Assembly: GCA_027297485.1 (NCBI GenBank)
Contig: JAPUHZ010000002.1
Coordinates: 1-25,152 of the forward strand
Origin: Deltaproteobacteria bacterium
GTDB lineage: Bacteria; Desulfobacterota_B; Binatia; UBA9968
Direction: 5' to 3'
DNA length: 25,152 nt
Shown piece by piece: positions 1 through 9,738 of the stretch. Both the position numbers and the translations under genes were made by a program. Each line of letters begins with the position of its first letter. Positions within the stretch are counted from its first letter, which is position 1. Below the pieces are notes generated by a model, which saw only the letters and a program-made list of their open reading frames with translations, searched no databases and was not told the DNA's origin.

Positions 1-158
1 CGAAGGAGAGGGCAAAAAAACTTTTGGAAAAAAGATTCAGGGGTAAAGATCTAAGCGACAGAAAGACTCTTCACCGCGCCATAGCCTTCTTGCAGCGCCG
101 CGGCTACCGCAACTGGGTGATTGCTGAACTCGTAGGCCAAACTCTCAGAGATGACTGA
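1..158 (+). CDS. recX: RecX regulatory protein, C-terminal fragment
   Basis: Only the last 51 or so codons are in the window, reading in the frame that starts at base 3 and stopping at TGA 156-158. The visible residues include RKTLHRAIAFLQRRGYRN, followed by WVIAEL. This is the typical last three-helix repeat of RecX, with its basic helix and aromatic pair. RecX binds RecA filaments and limits their growth. The stop overlaps the presumed alaS start by 8 bases, so the two genes are probably co-transcribed; recA-recX-alaS is a common bacterial order. The start is outside the window. The assignment rests on a short segment plus gene order. Confidence 0.75.
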   Translation, partial: KERAKKLLEKRFRGKDLSDRKTLHRAIAFLQRRGYRNWVIAELVGQTLRDD

Positions 159-2865
159 AAAATCAATGATCACCGGGAACGAAATCCGAAAATCTTTCTT
201 GGATTTTTTCGCCAAGCGCGGTCACACCACAGTGAAGAGCTCCTCCCTGGTCCCGGAAAAGGATCCAACGCTTCTCTTTACCAACGCAGGCATGGTGCGG
301 TTCAAAAACGTCTTTCTTGGCCAGGAGCAACTTCCCTATGTACGCGCCGCAAGCTCGCAGAAGTGCCTGCGTATCAGCGGCAAACACAATGACCTGGAAG
401 CGGTAGGGCGCGACACCCACCACCACACCTTTTTTGAGATGTTGGGGAATTGGTCCTTCGGCGATTATTACAAAGAAGAGACAATCGCCTGGGCCTGGGA
501 GCTACTCACCAAGGAGTGGGGACTTCCCAAAGAAAGGCTTTGGACAACTGTCTTTAGTGAGGACGGCGATGCGGAGCAGTTCTGGCGTAAGGTAAGCGGC
601 CTGCCCGCCGAGCGCATCCTGAGGTTCAGGGAAAAAGAAAATTTCTGGGAGATGGGAGAGACAGGGCCCTGCGGCCCCTGCAGTGAGATCCACATCGACC
701 GTGGAATCGAGGCCTGTGACCGGCAGAAGGAGAAAGGCCACCGTTGCCAGGTGAACGGCGATTGTGCGCGCTTCATTGAGCTGTGGAATTTGGTTTTCAT
801 CCAGTACAACCGCTATCAGGACAAGAAGTTAGCCGAGTTGCCTACTAAACACGTGGACACCGGCATGGGGCTCGAGCGAATCACGGCAGTCATTCAAGGG
901 GTACTCTCCAACTACGATATCGATTTCATGCGGGACCTTATCGTTGCGACGGAGAGGCTTGCGGGGAAAAAATATGGCGGGGATCCTGCGGTTGACGTCT
1001 CCTTTCGCGTCATTGCGGATCATGCACGAGCGGTAAGTTTCCTGATCGCTGATGGTGTGGCACCCAGCAACGAGGGCCGTGGCTATGTGCTTAGAAGACT
1101 GCTTAGGCGCGCTGCTAGGCACGGGCAAATGATCGGGCTCAAGGAGCCTTTTCTTCACCGGGTGGCGGCCTCGGTGACTCAGGTTATGGGTGGGGCTTAT
1201 CCGGAACTCCACAGCGAGGAGGGTCGAATCCGCGAGGTGATTCGGGGTGAGGAAGAGCGGTTCAGTGAAACTCTGGAAAAGGGCATGGCTATAATACAGG
1301 AACACTCAGAGATACATCGACGTGAGGGATCCTCTAAGGTTATGAGTTCTCCTGTTGTGGATGGTGGGCTCCTTTTCACTCTCTATGATACCCACGGTTT
1401 TCCCAGGGATCTTGCCGAGGAAATCTTCAAAGACAAAGGTTGGCAGATTACAGACGAGACCGATGTTGCTTGGGAAGTCGCCATGGAGAAGCAGCGGAGC
1501 CTCGGTCGGGAAGCGCGCGTGATAAAGCTTAATCTCTCCGATCAGTTTGCTATTTCGGATGCGGTGGCAATTAGTAAGCCTCTCGAGTCGGTCGAATTCG
1601 TCGGTTACGACCGTCTCGATGCGGAATCCAAGGTCATTGCTATCTATGCGCAGGGGCAGGGAAGAGAGGAGGTTGGCGAAGGCGCCGAAGCAGATCTCAT
1701 CACTGCGGAAACTCCCTTTTACGGCGAATCCGGCGGACAAGTGGGTGACCGGGGCACCGTAGAGACCTCACGAGGCGATCAAATGCAGGTGATCGATACC
1801 CAACACCCTACACCGCAACTCACCGTCCACAGAGGACGTGTAAAAAAAGGACGCATCCAGGTTGGAGACACGGTCCATCTGGTGGTCGATCCTGGGCACC
1901 GGCAGAGAACGAGACTCAACCATTCGGCGACCCATATTCTCCATGCGGTGTTGCGGGAAGAGCTCGGCAGTCATGTTCGCCAGGCAGGCTCCCTGGTGGC
2001 CCCGGACAGATTGCGTTTTGACTTCAGCCACACCGGGGCCATCCCTGCGGAACAGCTGGAAGAGATTGAGAAAAAAGTCAATGAGAGAATCCGTCTGGAC
2101 GACGAGGTCAAGATCGAGGAGTCAGGCTTTGATGAAGCGGTTCGCAAGGGGGCCCTTGCCTTATTCGGCGAGAAATACGGTGACCGGGTACGTGTGGTCA
2201 GGATTGGAGATTTCTCGGTGGAACTTTGCGGGGGCACGCATGTCCACCGCTCCGGAGAGATCGGTATCTTTAAACTCCAGGCCGAGGGAGGAGTAGCCGC
2301 AGGGGTGAGGCGTGTCGAGGCGGTGACCGGTGAGGGGGCACTGGATTTGATTCGCAGTTATGAACAGAGCCTGGAAGAGATTGGCCGGTTGGTTCGGGCC
2401 AGCGCGGGCGAGACCGTGGACAAGGTGAAAAAACTCCTTCAGCAGCAAAAGGGTTTGGAAAGAGAAATTGAACAGCTGCACGGCCAGTTAGGCAAAGGTC
2501 AGATTCCGGATCTGTTGGCACAGCAGAAAAAGGATGTGGACGGGACGAATGTTCTGATTACTAGGGTGGATGGCTTCGACGCCAAGCAACTGAGGGAGAT
2601 CGCTGACCAGCTCAAGGAGAAAATGGGCAGCGGATTCATTTTCCTGGCGAGCCCTGGAGAGAATAGTGTGACTTTGGTGGCGAGCGTGAGCTCGGACTTA
2701 ACCAATCGTTTCCATGCAGGAAACATTATTAAGGATGTGGCACCTATGGTAGGGGGTGGTGGTGGCGGCCGCCCCGATTTCGCGCAGGCCGGAGGTAAAG
2801 ATCCTTCCAAGACAGATCAAGTACTGGAAAGGGTCGGAAAATTTGTGAAATGGACCATTCCCTAA
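151..2865 (+). CDS. alaS: Alanyl-tRNA synthetase
   Basis: This cytoplasmic enzyme charges tRNA-Ala and hydrolyses mischarged Ser/Gly-tRNA. The protein is 904 aa, slightly longer than the usual 870-880. The class II catalytic core opens with FLDFFAKRGHTTVKSSSLVP and contains HHTFFEMLGNWSFGDYY and GETGPCGPCSEIH. The editing domain carries the zinc motif HSATH (H591, H595) together with CGGTH (C693, H697). The C-terminal DHHA1 domain ends in the glycine-rich GGGGGGRPDFAQAGGKD. ATG 151 overlaps the recX stop. A second in-frame ATG at 166 would give MITGNEIRKSFL, a common N-terminus in this family, so the start is uncertain by five codons. Neither candidate has a strong ribosome binding site. The stop overlaps the next gene. 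Confidence 0.97.
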   Translation: MTEKSMITGNEIRKSFLDFFAKRGHTTVKSSSLVPEKDPTLLFTNAGMVRFKNVFLGQEQLPYVRAASSQKCLRISGKHNDLEAVGRDTHHHTFFEMLGNWSFGDYYKEETIAWAWELLTKEWGLPKERLWTTVFSEDGDAEQFWRKVSGLPAERILRFREKENFWEMGETGPCGPCSEIHIDRGIEACDRQKEKGHRCQVNGDCARFIELWNLVFIQYNRYQDKKLAELPTKHVDTGMGLERITAVIQGVLSNYDIDFMRDLIVATERLAGKKYGGDPAVDVSFRVIADHARAVSFLIADGVAPSNEGRGYVLRRLLRRAARHGQMIGLKEPFLHRVAASVTQVMGGAYPELHSEEGRIREVIRGEEERFSETLEKGMAIIQEHSEIHRREGSSKVMSSPVVDGGLLFTLYDTHGFPRDLAEEIFKDKGWQITDETDVAWEVAMEKQRSLGREARVIKLNLSDQFAISDAVAISKPLESVEFVGYDRLDAESKVIAIYAQGQGREEVGEGAEADLITAETPFYGESGGQVGDRGTVETSRGDQMQVIDTQHPTPQLTVHRGRVKKGRIQVGDTVHLVVDPGHRQRTRLNHSATHILHAVLREELGSHVRQAGSLVAPDRLRFDFSHTGAIPAEQLEEIEKKVNERIRLDDEVKIEESGFDEAVRKGALALFGEKYGDRVRVVRIGDFSVELCGGTHVHRSGEIGIFKLQAEGGVAAGVRRVEAVTGEGALDLIRSYEQSLEEIGRLVRASAGETVDKVKKLLQQQKGLEREIEQLHGQLGKGQIPDLLAQQKKDVDGTNVLITRVDGFDAKQLREIADQLKEKMGSGFIFLASPGENSVTLVASVSSDLTNRFHAGNIIKDVAPMVGGGGGGRPDFAQAGGKDPSKTDQVLERVGKFVKWTIP

Positions 2866-3290
2866 TGAAGATCCGCACGACAAAACTCACAGAAAAGACC
2901 CAGGGATACTGCGATATCATCGACATCACCGCCAAGGTCCAAGGCCAGATCCAAAAGGAGAAAATCCACAGAGGGCTGGCAACACTCTTCGTGTCGGGCT
3001 CAACGGCAGCCCTCACCACGATCGAGTATGAGCCCGGGCTGGTCGAGGACCTTAAGGAACTCTTAGAGAGATTCATTCCCTCCAACAAAAAATACCATCA
3101 CGATGACCGCTGGGGCGATGACAACGGCTTCTCCCACTTGCGTGCCGCGCTCCTTGGGCCCTCGCTTCAGATCCCCATCGAGAGTGGCCGGCTGCTTCTC
3201 GGAACCTGGCAGCAGATCGTCCTGTTGGATTTTGATAATCGCCCACGGACACGCGAGATCATGATCCAAATCATGGGAGAGACCGAGTGA
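2850..3290 (+). CDS. yjbQ: YjbQ/UPF0047 family protein (secondary thiamine-phosphate synthase)
   Basis: This is a small cytoplasmic protein of 146 aa from ATG 2850, or 141 aa from ATG 2865, which overlaps the alaS stop as TAATG. The second start matches family length better and suggests translational coupling. Family features are the SGSTAALTTIEYEPGL segment, the conserved HHDDRWGDDNGFSHLRAAL region with its histidine/aspartate cluster, and the C-terminal LGTWQQIVLLDFDNRPRTRE. YjbQ of E. coli has weak thiamine-phosphate synthase activity; the physiological role is unsettled. The 3' end overlaps the PhoH-like gene by 4 bases, so the two are almost certainly on one transcript. The family assignment is firm, the function is not. 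Confidence 0.9.
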   Translation: MDHSLMKIRTTKLTEKTQGYCDIIDITAKVQGQIQKEKIHRGLATLFVSGSTAALTTIEYEPGLVEDLKELLERFIPSNKKYHHDDRWGDDNGFSHLRAALLGPSLQIPIESGRLLLGTWQQIVLLDFDNRPRTREIMIQIMGETE

Positions 3291-4324
3291 AAGAAGAAAA
3301 GATCAAAAAGGACGAGATCAGGAGCGTCACCAGCGGGATACGTCTAGAGTTTAATGATCCGCGGCTCTTCCGCGATCTCCTGGGACACCACGATGAGCAC
3401 CTTAAGATTATTCAGCACAGGCTTGGGGTAAAGATCCGTGTGCGAGGCTCAACAATGGAGATCGAGGGTGACCCCCTGGAGAGCGAACTCTCAGCCAAGC
3501 TCGTAAAGCAGCTCTACGGCCTTTTAGAGAAGGGCTATCCGGTCTATATCAGTGATGTTGATTATGCCATCCGCATCCTGAGCGGCGATGGCCGGGCCAA
3601 CCTGCAAGATATCTTTCTCGACACGATCTACATCTCCTCTCACAAGCACACCATCACCCCGAAGAGCGTTGCCCAAAAGGCCTATATCGACGCGATCCGC
3701 CGTTACGATATCGTCTTCGGCATCGGCCCTGCGGGGACTGGGAAGACCTACCTTGCCATGGCGATGGCCGTGGCAGAGCTGATGAAAAACAACTATATCC
3801 GTATCATCCTCACCCGCCCCGCAGTAGAGGCCGGGGAAAAACTGGGATTCTTACCCGGTGATTTGGCCGAGAAGGTCAACCCCTATCTGAGACCGCTTTA
3901 CGACGCCCTGCATGATATGGTGGACTTTGATAAGGCCCACAAGCTAGTAGAGCGGGGAACTATCGAGGTGGCCCCCCTTGCCTTTATGCGCGGCCGGACC
4001 CTGAATGACTCTTTCGTCATCCTGGATGAGGCGCAAAATACCACTCCAGAGCAGATTAAGATGTTTCTCACCCGCCTGGGCTACGGCTCCAAAGCCGTCA
4101 TCACTGGGGATGTAACCCAGATTGACTTGCCTGCAGGTAAGCCTTCAGGGTTAAAAGAGGCGTGGCGTATTTTGAAGGAGGTTGAGGGGATCAGGTTCAT
4201 CACCTTTACCGAACGGGATGTGGCGCGCCATCGCCTCGTACAGGATATCATAGGCGCCTATGAACGGAACGAGAATCGAACCGGGGCGGACAACAAAAAC
4301 GATTCCGACAAACCCAGGAACTGA
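3287..4324 (+). CDS. phoH: PhoH-like ATPase
   Basis: The protein is 345 aa and starts at GTG 3287, inside the last codons of the preceding gene. The N-terminal ~115 residues resemble the small KH-like region of PhoH/YbeZ proteins. The helicase-like P-loop domain follows, with Walker A GPAGTGKT (residues 147-154, K153) and Walker B VILDEAQN (D247, E248). Downstream is the conserved SKAVITGDVTQIDLP segment, ending in GIRFITFTERDVARHRLVQ. PhoH-like proteins are predicted RNA-associated ATPases and commonly sit next to ybeY, as here. The two are thought to cooperate in rRNA or RNA processing (family knowledge). The C-terminal tail after residue 325 is polar and variable. Its 3' end overlaps the long form of the ybeY reading frame but not the preferred ybeY start. 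Confidence 0.95.
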   Translation: MKEEKIKKDEIRSVTSGIRLEFNDPRLFRDLLGHHDEHLKIIQHRLGVKIRVRGSTMEIEGDPLESELSAKLVKQLYGLLEKGYPVYISDVDYAIRILSGDGRANLQDIFLDTIYISSHKHTITPKSVAQKAYIDAIRRYDIVFGIGPAGTGKTYLAMAMAVAELMKNNYIRIILTRPAVEAGEKLGFLPGDLAEKVNPYLRPLYDALHDMVDFDKAHKLVERGTIEVAPLAFMRGRTLNDSFVILDEAQNTTPEQIKMFLTRLGYGSKAVITGDVTQIDLPAGKPSGLKEAWRILKEVEGIRFITFTERDVARHRLVQDIIGAYERNENRTGADNKNDSDKPRN

Positions 4325-4352
4325 ACGAAGTCGGTCTGCCGCCACCTTTGTG

Positions 4353-4802
4353 ATGAGTGTAGATATTGCGAACAAGGTCGGCAGGCAAAAAGTTTCTGTC
4401 CGCAAACTCAAAAAAACGGCAGAGCGGATCCTCAAACTTCTCAATCAGAATCGAGTGGAACTGAGCCTTTCCCTGGTAAAGAACCAAGAGATCCGGGAAC
4501 TAAACGCCAGATATCGAAACAAGAATGAACCTACGGATGTCCTGTCTTTTCCCATTGGGGAGCACTTTCCCACGGGCATGCAGATCCTAGGGGATGTAGT
4601 CATTTCCGTCGAACAGGCAGAAAAACAGGCCGGAAAAAGAAGAAAGACACTCGAGCAGGAAGTAGAGAGTTTACTGATCCACGGGATTCTCCACCTATTG
4701 GGCTACGACCATGAACGCTCTCAGAAAGAGGCAAAAATCATGCGGGGTATGGAGAAAAAAATCCATCGGGCGCTTTATGAGAGAAGGGTCGTAGGGGTAT
4801 AA
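4353..4802 (+). CDS. ybeY: Endoribonuclease YbeY (rRNA maturation factor)
   Basis: This zinc-dependent single-strand endoribonuclease acts in 16S rRNA 3'-end maturation and ribosome quality control. The motif HGILHLLGYDH gives the three zinc histidines, H110, H114 and H120, when counted from ATG 4353. The preceding segment NEPTDVLSFPIGE is also diagnostic. The frame is open back to 4260, but that extension has no family similarity. MSVDIANKVGRQKVSVRKL is a standard YbeY N-terminus, so ATG 4353 (149 aa) is preferred; GTG 4350 is one codon upstream. There is no clear ribosome binding site, so translation may be coupled to phoH, which stops 28 bases earlier. It is adjacent to the PhoH-like gene, the usual arrangement. 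Confidence 0.93.
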   Translation: MSVDIANKVGRQKVSVRKLKKTAERILKLLNQNRVELSLSLVKNQEIRELNARYRNKNEPTDVLSFPIGEHFPTGMQILGDVVISVEQAEKQAGKRRKTLEQEVESLLIHGILHLLGYDHERSQKEAKIMRGMEKKIHRALYERRVVGV

Positions 4803-4813
4803 TGGAAAACATG

Positions 4814-4880
4814 GAATTCAGAATCCAGGAGCCAGAATTCGAGGGGGAGGATTCTGGATTTCGACTACTGAATTCTGAAT
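4814..4880. repeat. Nested inverted repeat in the ybeY-prfB gap
   Basis: The gap carries an outer pair ATTCAGAAT (4816-4824) and ATTCTGAAT (4872-4880), enclosing an inner pair CCAGAAT (4832-4838) and ATTCTGG (4851-4857). Repeated GAATTC/ATTCTG words of this type form small dispersed intergenic repeats in deltaproteobacterial-type genomes, which is from memory and not checked here. It could fold in the mRNA upstream of prfB. Confidence 0.6.
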
Positions 4881-4896
4881 GCTGTGAGGAAAAAAG

Positions 4897-6007
4897 ATGT
4901 TTGACGAAACTAAAGAACAAATAACCCATTTAGAAGAGAGGCTCGAGCTTCTCCGGAGGCGTCTTTGACCTCGTCGGAAAACAGAGAAAGGTGGAGGAGC
5001 TAAACCGGGTTACTTCGCAACAGGATTTCTGGAACGACGGAGAAAAAGCACAGGGTATCCTTAAGGAGCAAGCCTATCTTAAAGGGATTTTGGAATCTTG
5101 GGAGAAGTACAGGGCTGCTCTCGACGAGGCGCGCTTTTTTCTCGATCTGGCGAAGGATGAGAAGAGCGAAGAGGCACTGAGCGAGGCCGCAGCGAAAGTA
5201 GTGGAGGTGGCTGAAGGGATGGCCCAGATCGAGATCAGCCATATCCTGGGCGGCCAAGATGATCGTAGAAACGCCATCGTGAATCTTCACCCTGGGGCCG
5301 GTGGCACTGAGGCTCAGGACTGGGCAGAGATGCTGCTGCGCATGTACCTCCGTTGGGCTGATCGCAAAGGCTATCGGAACGAGATCCTGGAATACCAACC
5401 TGGTGAGGAGGCGGGAGTCAAAAGCGTCACCTTCACCGTAGAGGGGGACTATGCTTACGGCTATCTCAAGGCCGAGGCCGGCATTCACCGCCTGGTGCGC
5501 ATCTCTCCTTTCGATGCCAACTCTCGTCGCCACACCTCCTTTGCCTCAGTTTTTGTCTACCCTGAGATCGACGACACCATCAAGGTGGAAATCAACGAGG
5601 CTGATCTCCGCATCGATACCTACCGCGCCAGCGGCGCCGGCGGCCAGCATGTCAACAAGACCGACTCTGCCGTGCGTATCACTCATCTGCCGACGCGCAC
5701 TGTCGTAGCCTGCCAGAACGAGCGTTCCCAGCATAAAAACAAGGCAATGGCCATGAAGATCCTCCGTTCTCGCTTATACGAGCTTGAACTTGAGAAACAG
5801 AAGAAAAAAATGGAGACTTATCATAAGACCAAAAAGGAGATCGCCTGGGGTAGCCAGATTCGCTCCTATGTCCTCCACCCCTACCGGATGGTGAAGGACC
5901 ATCGAACCGGAATAGAAGTGGGTAACGCGGACGGGGTCCTGGACGGCGATATCGACCGCTTTATCCAGGCCTACCTGCTTCAGGTAAGCGAAAATAATTC
6001 CGTTTAG
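4897..6007 (+). CDS. prfB: Peptide chain release factor 2, programmed +1 frameshift
   Basis: RF2 recognises UGA and UAA and triggers peptide release. The gene is a join of 4897-4965 and 4967-6007, giving 369 aa. The first 23 codons start at ATG 4897, which has a good AGGA ribosome binding site. They end at CTT followed by in-frame TGA (4966-4968), and skipping T4966 continues as GAC CTC into the long frame. A Shine-Dalgarno-like GGAGG lies three bases before CTT, the known stimulator. In joined numbering the stop-codon motif SPF is 203-205 and the catalytic GGQ is 248-250, almost the E. coli positions. SPF rather than PxT marks RF2, not RF1. An annotation starting at GTG 4991 would miss the true N-terminus. 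Expression is autoregulated by RF2 level. Confidence 0.95.
4953..4969 (+). promoter_or_regulatory. prfB +1 ribosomal frameshift signal
   Basis: The order is GGAGG (4955-4959), spacer CGT, CTT (4963-4965), TGA (4966-4968), C. This is the conserved RF2 autoregulatory arrangement: a Shine-Dalgarno-like stimulator, a slippery CUU codon and a weak UGA-C stop. Low RF2 slows termination and allows slippage from CUU to UUU. Confidence 0.93.
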
Positions 6008-6020
6008 CGTAGTTTGATTA

Positions 6021-6151
6021 AATATTAGCATACCTCGCGGCTTGCCGCGGGCACATAACCGATGGGGTTTCCAAAGGGGAGAAGCGGTAGCTCTCCCCCC
6101 ATAGATCTTCCCTTGGGCCGACCACGGGGTTTCAAACCCCGTGGTCGATAT
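6021..6151 (+). repeat. 131-bp repeat R1, copy 1
   Basis: This stretch is nearly identical to 15044-15174 (four differences in 131 positions by eye), and a shortened inverted copy lies at 13692-13773. It contains a small GC-rich palindrome around CGCGG/CCGCG near the left end. Near the right end is a perfect 25-nt palindrome (6121-6145), with 12-base arms reading ACCACGGGGTTT around a single C. It carries no credible gene. Copy 1 lies just after prfB and may end its transcript. It runs directly into the truncated PIN-domain gene. The size and palindromes suggest a non-autonomous MITE-like element, but no mobilising partner is recognised. Confidence 0.85.
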
Positions 6152-6359
6152 AATTGGATTAGGATTGGAGAAAGCTATGAAGATCATGGGTGCGCTAGAG
6201 GAATATAGAGCCAGCCTTGATCTGGCCCATAGATACAAGCTGACTGTTTACGATGCCAGTTGCCTCGCCCTAGCTCTGGCCCTCGACATTAAACTCGTAA
6301 CCGCTGATAAGAAATTAGCGACCCGCACATCCCTATTAGGGACCGTTCAACGTATTTGA
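6141..6359 (+). pseudogene. Truncated PIN-domain (VapC-like) toxin, C-terminal half
   Basis: The 72-codon frame encodes the C-terminal half of a PIN-domain ribonuclease. LAHRYKLTVYDASCLALALA and IKLVTADKKLA match the usual VapC ending and keep two of the acidic metal-site residues. The first ~60-80 residues of a normal ~130-aa VapC, including the leading catalytic aspartate, are missing. The frame opens inside the right palindrome of repeat R1, so the 5' half was probably removed or displaced when the repeat arrived. No antitoxin gene is present upstream. It is very unlikely to be functional. Confidence 0.7.
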
Positions 6360-6404
6360 CGTAGTTGTTATGGGGGGAGGGTAGATCAATTTCCTAAGGC
6401 ACGC

Positions 6405-6454
6405 CCTGTTGCAATTATGCATAAATCTGTGGGAAAGGAAAGGATAGTTTGATT
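6405..6454 (+). repeat. 50-bp duplicated upstream element, copy 1
   Basis: It matches 10583-10632 at about 43 of 50 positions and begins CCTGTTGCAATTAT in both. It contains an AT-rich near-palindrome ATTATGCATAAAT followed by TGTGGGAAAGGA. This copy lies 83 bases before the aldo/keto reductase start. The other lies 16 bases before the NIPSNAP start. Placement upstream of two metabolic genes on the same strand suggests a shared promoter/operator region or a duplicated leader. No regulator is identified. Confidence 0.55.
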
Positions 6455-6537
6455 CATGGTAAGGCGGAAATTTGCGGTGGCCAAGCCTTGAGACCCTTGA
6501 GCACCGACAGAGCTATGATAACAGAGTGGGAGGAGCA

Positions 6538-7482
6538 ATGGATTACCGGATACTAGGAAAGACGGGTTTACGGGTGAGCGCGATTGGGTTGGGGACTATG
6601 GTGCATGCAGGCCACTTCGGGCCGATGAACGATACAGAGTCGCTTGGCGCAATCGATGCCGCTCTTGACCTCGGCGTAAATTTCATCGATACCTCGGATG
6701 CCTACGGCGCCGGTTACTCTGAGACGCTGCTGGGAAAGACTCTTAAGGGCAGGCGTGACAAGGTGATCCTCGCCACAAAAGGGGGGAATACCATGGTCGG
6801 CCCGGATCGGGGAAAGAGAAACTTCTCTGCCGCCTACATCGGTCGAGTCATGGATGAAAGCCTCAAGCGTCTTCAAACCGACTACGTGGACCTCTACCAG
6901 CTTCATAATCCAGACGTCTCGGTGATTGAGCAAGGAGAAGTTTGGGAGCTGCTCGAGCGCCGCAAAAAAGAAGGAAAGATTCGCCATTACGGCGTGTCCA
7001 TTAACAAAACAGAGGAAGGCGTGGCGGCGGCCAAAGGGGGTCGGTCCGATACCATTCAGGTAGAGTACAACCTGCTTGCACAGGACCCCGCCGATCAGAT
7101 TTTCCCACTGGCCAAGGAGGCTAATGTGGGTGTGATCGCCCGGGTGCCTTTGCGACGGGGTGTGCTTACGGGAAAGATGACGTTGGCTGATCAAAAGCGC
7201 TTCCAAGGCGAAGATGTTCGGGCTCGGAATCTCGCCGGTGACCGCCTTAAACAAGAGCTGAAAAAAGCGGAGCAATTTCGCTTTTTAGTTAGAGGACCGG
7301 TTCAGTCGCTCGGTCAAGCGGCGATTGCCTTCTGTCTTGCTGATCCCGCCGTCAGCGTCGTTATTCCGGGCGCACGCAATGCACAGCAGATGCAGGAGAA
7401 CGCCGCCTCAGCCGATTTGCGACTCTCTTCGGAGGATCTACAAAGGATCGCGGAGCTTTGGCGCAACGGATTTCGCGCTTAA
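6538..7482 (+). CDS. Aldo/keto reductase family oxidoreductase
   Basis: This is a predicted cytoplasmic NADPH-dependent carbonyl reductase of 314 aa with the TIM-barrel AKR fold. The start is ATG 6538, preceded by GGGAGGAG. An upstream extension to 6472 lacks family similarity. The N-terminus MDYRILGKTGLRVSAIGLGT is standard. The catalytic tetrad is complete: D51 and Y56 in DTSDAYG, K81 in LATKGG, and H123 in LYQLHNPD. The cofactor-phosphate region VIPGARNAQQMQENA is near the C-terminus. It resembles the YajO/L-glyceraldehyde 3-phosphate reductase type rather than the 1-like prokaryotic AKRs. The substrate cannot be read from sequence. It is followed 34 bases later by a deacetylase on the same strand, so they may form a two-gene transcript. 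Confidence 0.9.
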   Translation: MDYRILGKTGLRVSAIGLGTMVHAGHFGPMNDTESLGAIDAALDLGVNFIDTSDAYGAGYSETLLGKTLKGRRDKVILATKGGNTMVGPDRGKRNFSAAYIGRVMDESLKRLQTDYVDLYQLHNPDVSVIEQGEVWELLERRKKEGKIRHYGVSINKTEEGVAAAKGGRSDTIQVEYNLLAQDPADQIFPLAKEANVGVIARVPLRRGVLTGKMTLADQKRFQGEDVRARNLAGDRLKQELKKAEQFRFLVRGPVQSLGQAAIAFCLADPAVSVVIPGARNAQQMQENAASADLRLSSEDLQRIAELWRNGFRA

Positions 7483-7516
7483 ACAATCCACTCAAGAAAA
7501 CCCTTAGTGAGACAAG

Positions 7517-8334
7517 ATGCAGCAGGATGGTCAACATTGGGCCAACAAGGCAAAGATCGCTGTCCTGGTGACGGTTATGCTTGAAGCCTGGTCCGAAGGG
7601 AAGGCGCCGAGCTACTCGCCCATGACCACTCCTCTTAAGCAAGGGACCGTTGATCATTTGGGTATATCCTGGGCTGAGTACGGGGGAAAAACGGGGATAT
7701 GGCGAATTATGGAGACTCTCGACGAATTCGGAGTCCAGGCCACTGTTTGTGTCAGTGGCAGATCGGCAGAGCTGTTTCCAAAAGCAGTCAGGGACCTTCA
7801 CAAAAGAGGGCACGAATTGGCGGCCCACTGCTATACTCAGGATCAAATCCTCTGCTATCTTGCCATGGAGGAAGAGAGGGAGGTAATCCACAAATGCTCC
7901 AGGATTATCGAAGAAGCCGCAGGGATCAGGCCGGCCGGGTGGTTCAGCCCCAGGGCTACCCCGACGCAATATACTGCCGAATTTTTGGCTGAAGAGGGAT
8001 TCTTGTGGCATGGTGACTACAATGACACCGACCTGCCGTATCCCTTAAAGACAGCCAAAGGAACCATCGTTGCGATACCGCACAGCGACTTTACCGACAA
8101 CCGGGTGCTGCGGGGAAGCCCAAGGGATTTTTACCAGGTCTACAAGGATACTTTCGATTACCTATACAGAGCAGAGTCGATAGGGATGATCAATCTCACG
8201 GTTCACGCCCACTTCGGCGGGCGCCCGCTTATGTCGGCTATGCTATGGGAGATTCTTCGATATATGAGAGGCTTTCCCAATGTCTGGTTTGCGCGGCATG
8301 ACGAGATTGCGAGACAGGTACTAGGGCAAACTCT

Positions 8335-8338
<4 letters not shown>
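7517..8338 (+). CDS. Polysaccharide deacetylase family protein (PuuE/HP0310-like)
   Basis: The protein is 273 aa, starts at ATG 7517 and has no signal peptide. The NodB/CE4-type barrel shows strand 1 as IAVLVTVMLEAW, then GHELAAHCYTQDQ (H99, H104), then GWFSPRATPT with the conserved arginine. Downstream are GFLWHGDYNDTDLPY and a late INLTVHAHFGGRP. The leading TFDDG motif of classical chitin deacetylases is replaced by MLEAW (E23). The HxxxH-like motif ends in Gln where His is common. This pattern is closer to the PuuE allantoinase/HP0310 cytoplasmic subgroup. Hydrolysis of an amide such as an N-acyl or ureido group is therefore plausible, and action on polysaccharide is uncertain. It is convergent with frmA. 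Confidence 0.85.
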
Positions 8339-9668
<1,330 letters not shown>

Positions 9669-9738
9669 TTAAGAGGTTAAGAAAATCTCGCAGCCTTTTT
9701 CATCTTTACGGTAAGGACGGTTTTGAAGTCGGCCATTA

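Noticed and set aside
4260..4352. Upstream extension of ybeY to ATG 4260
   Set aside because: It overlaps the phoH end, has no family similarity, and the downstream start gives a standard YbeY N-terminus.
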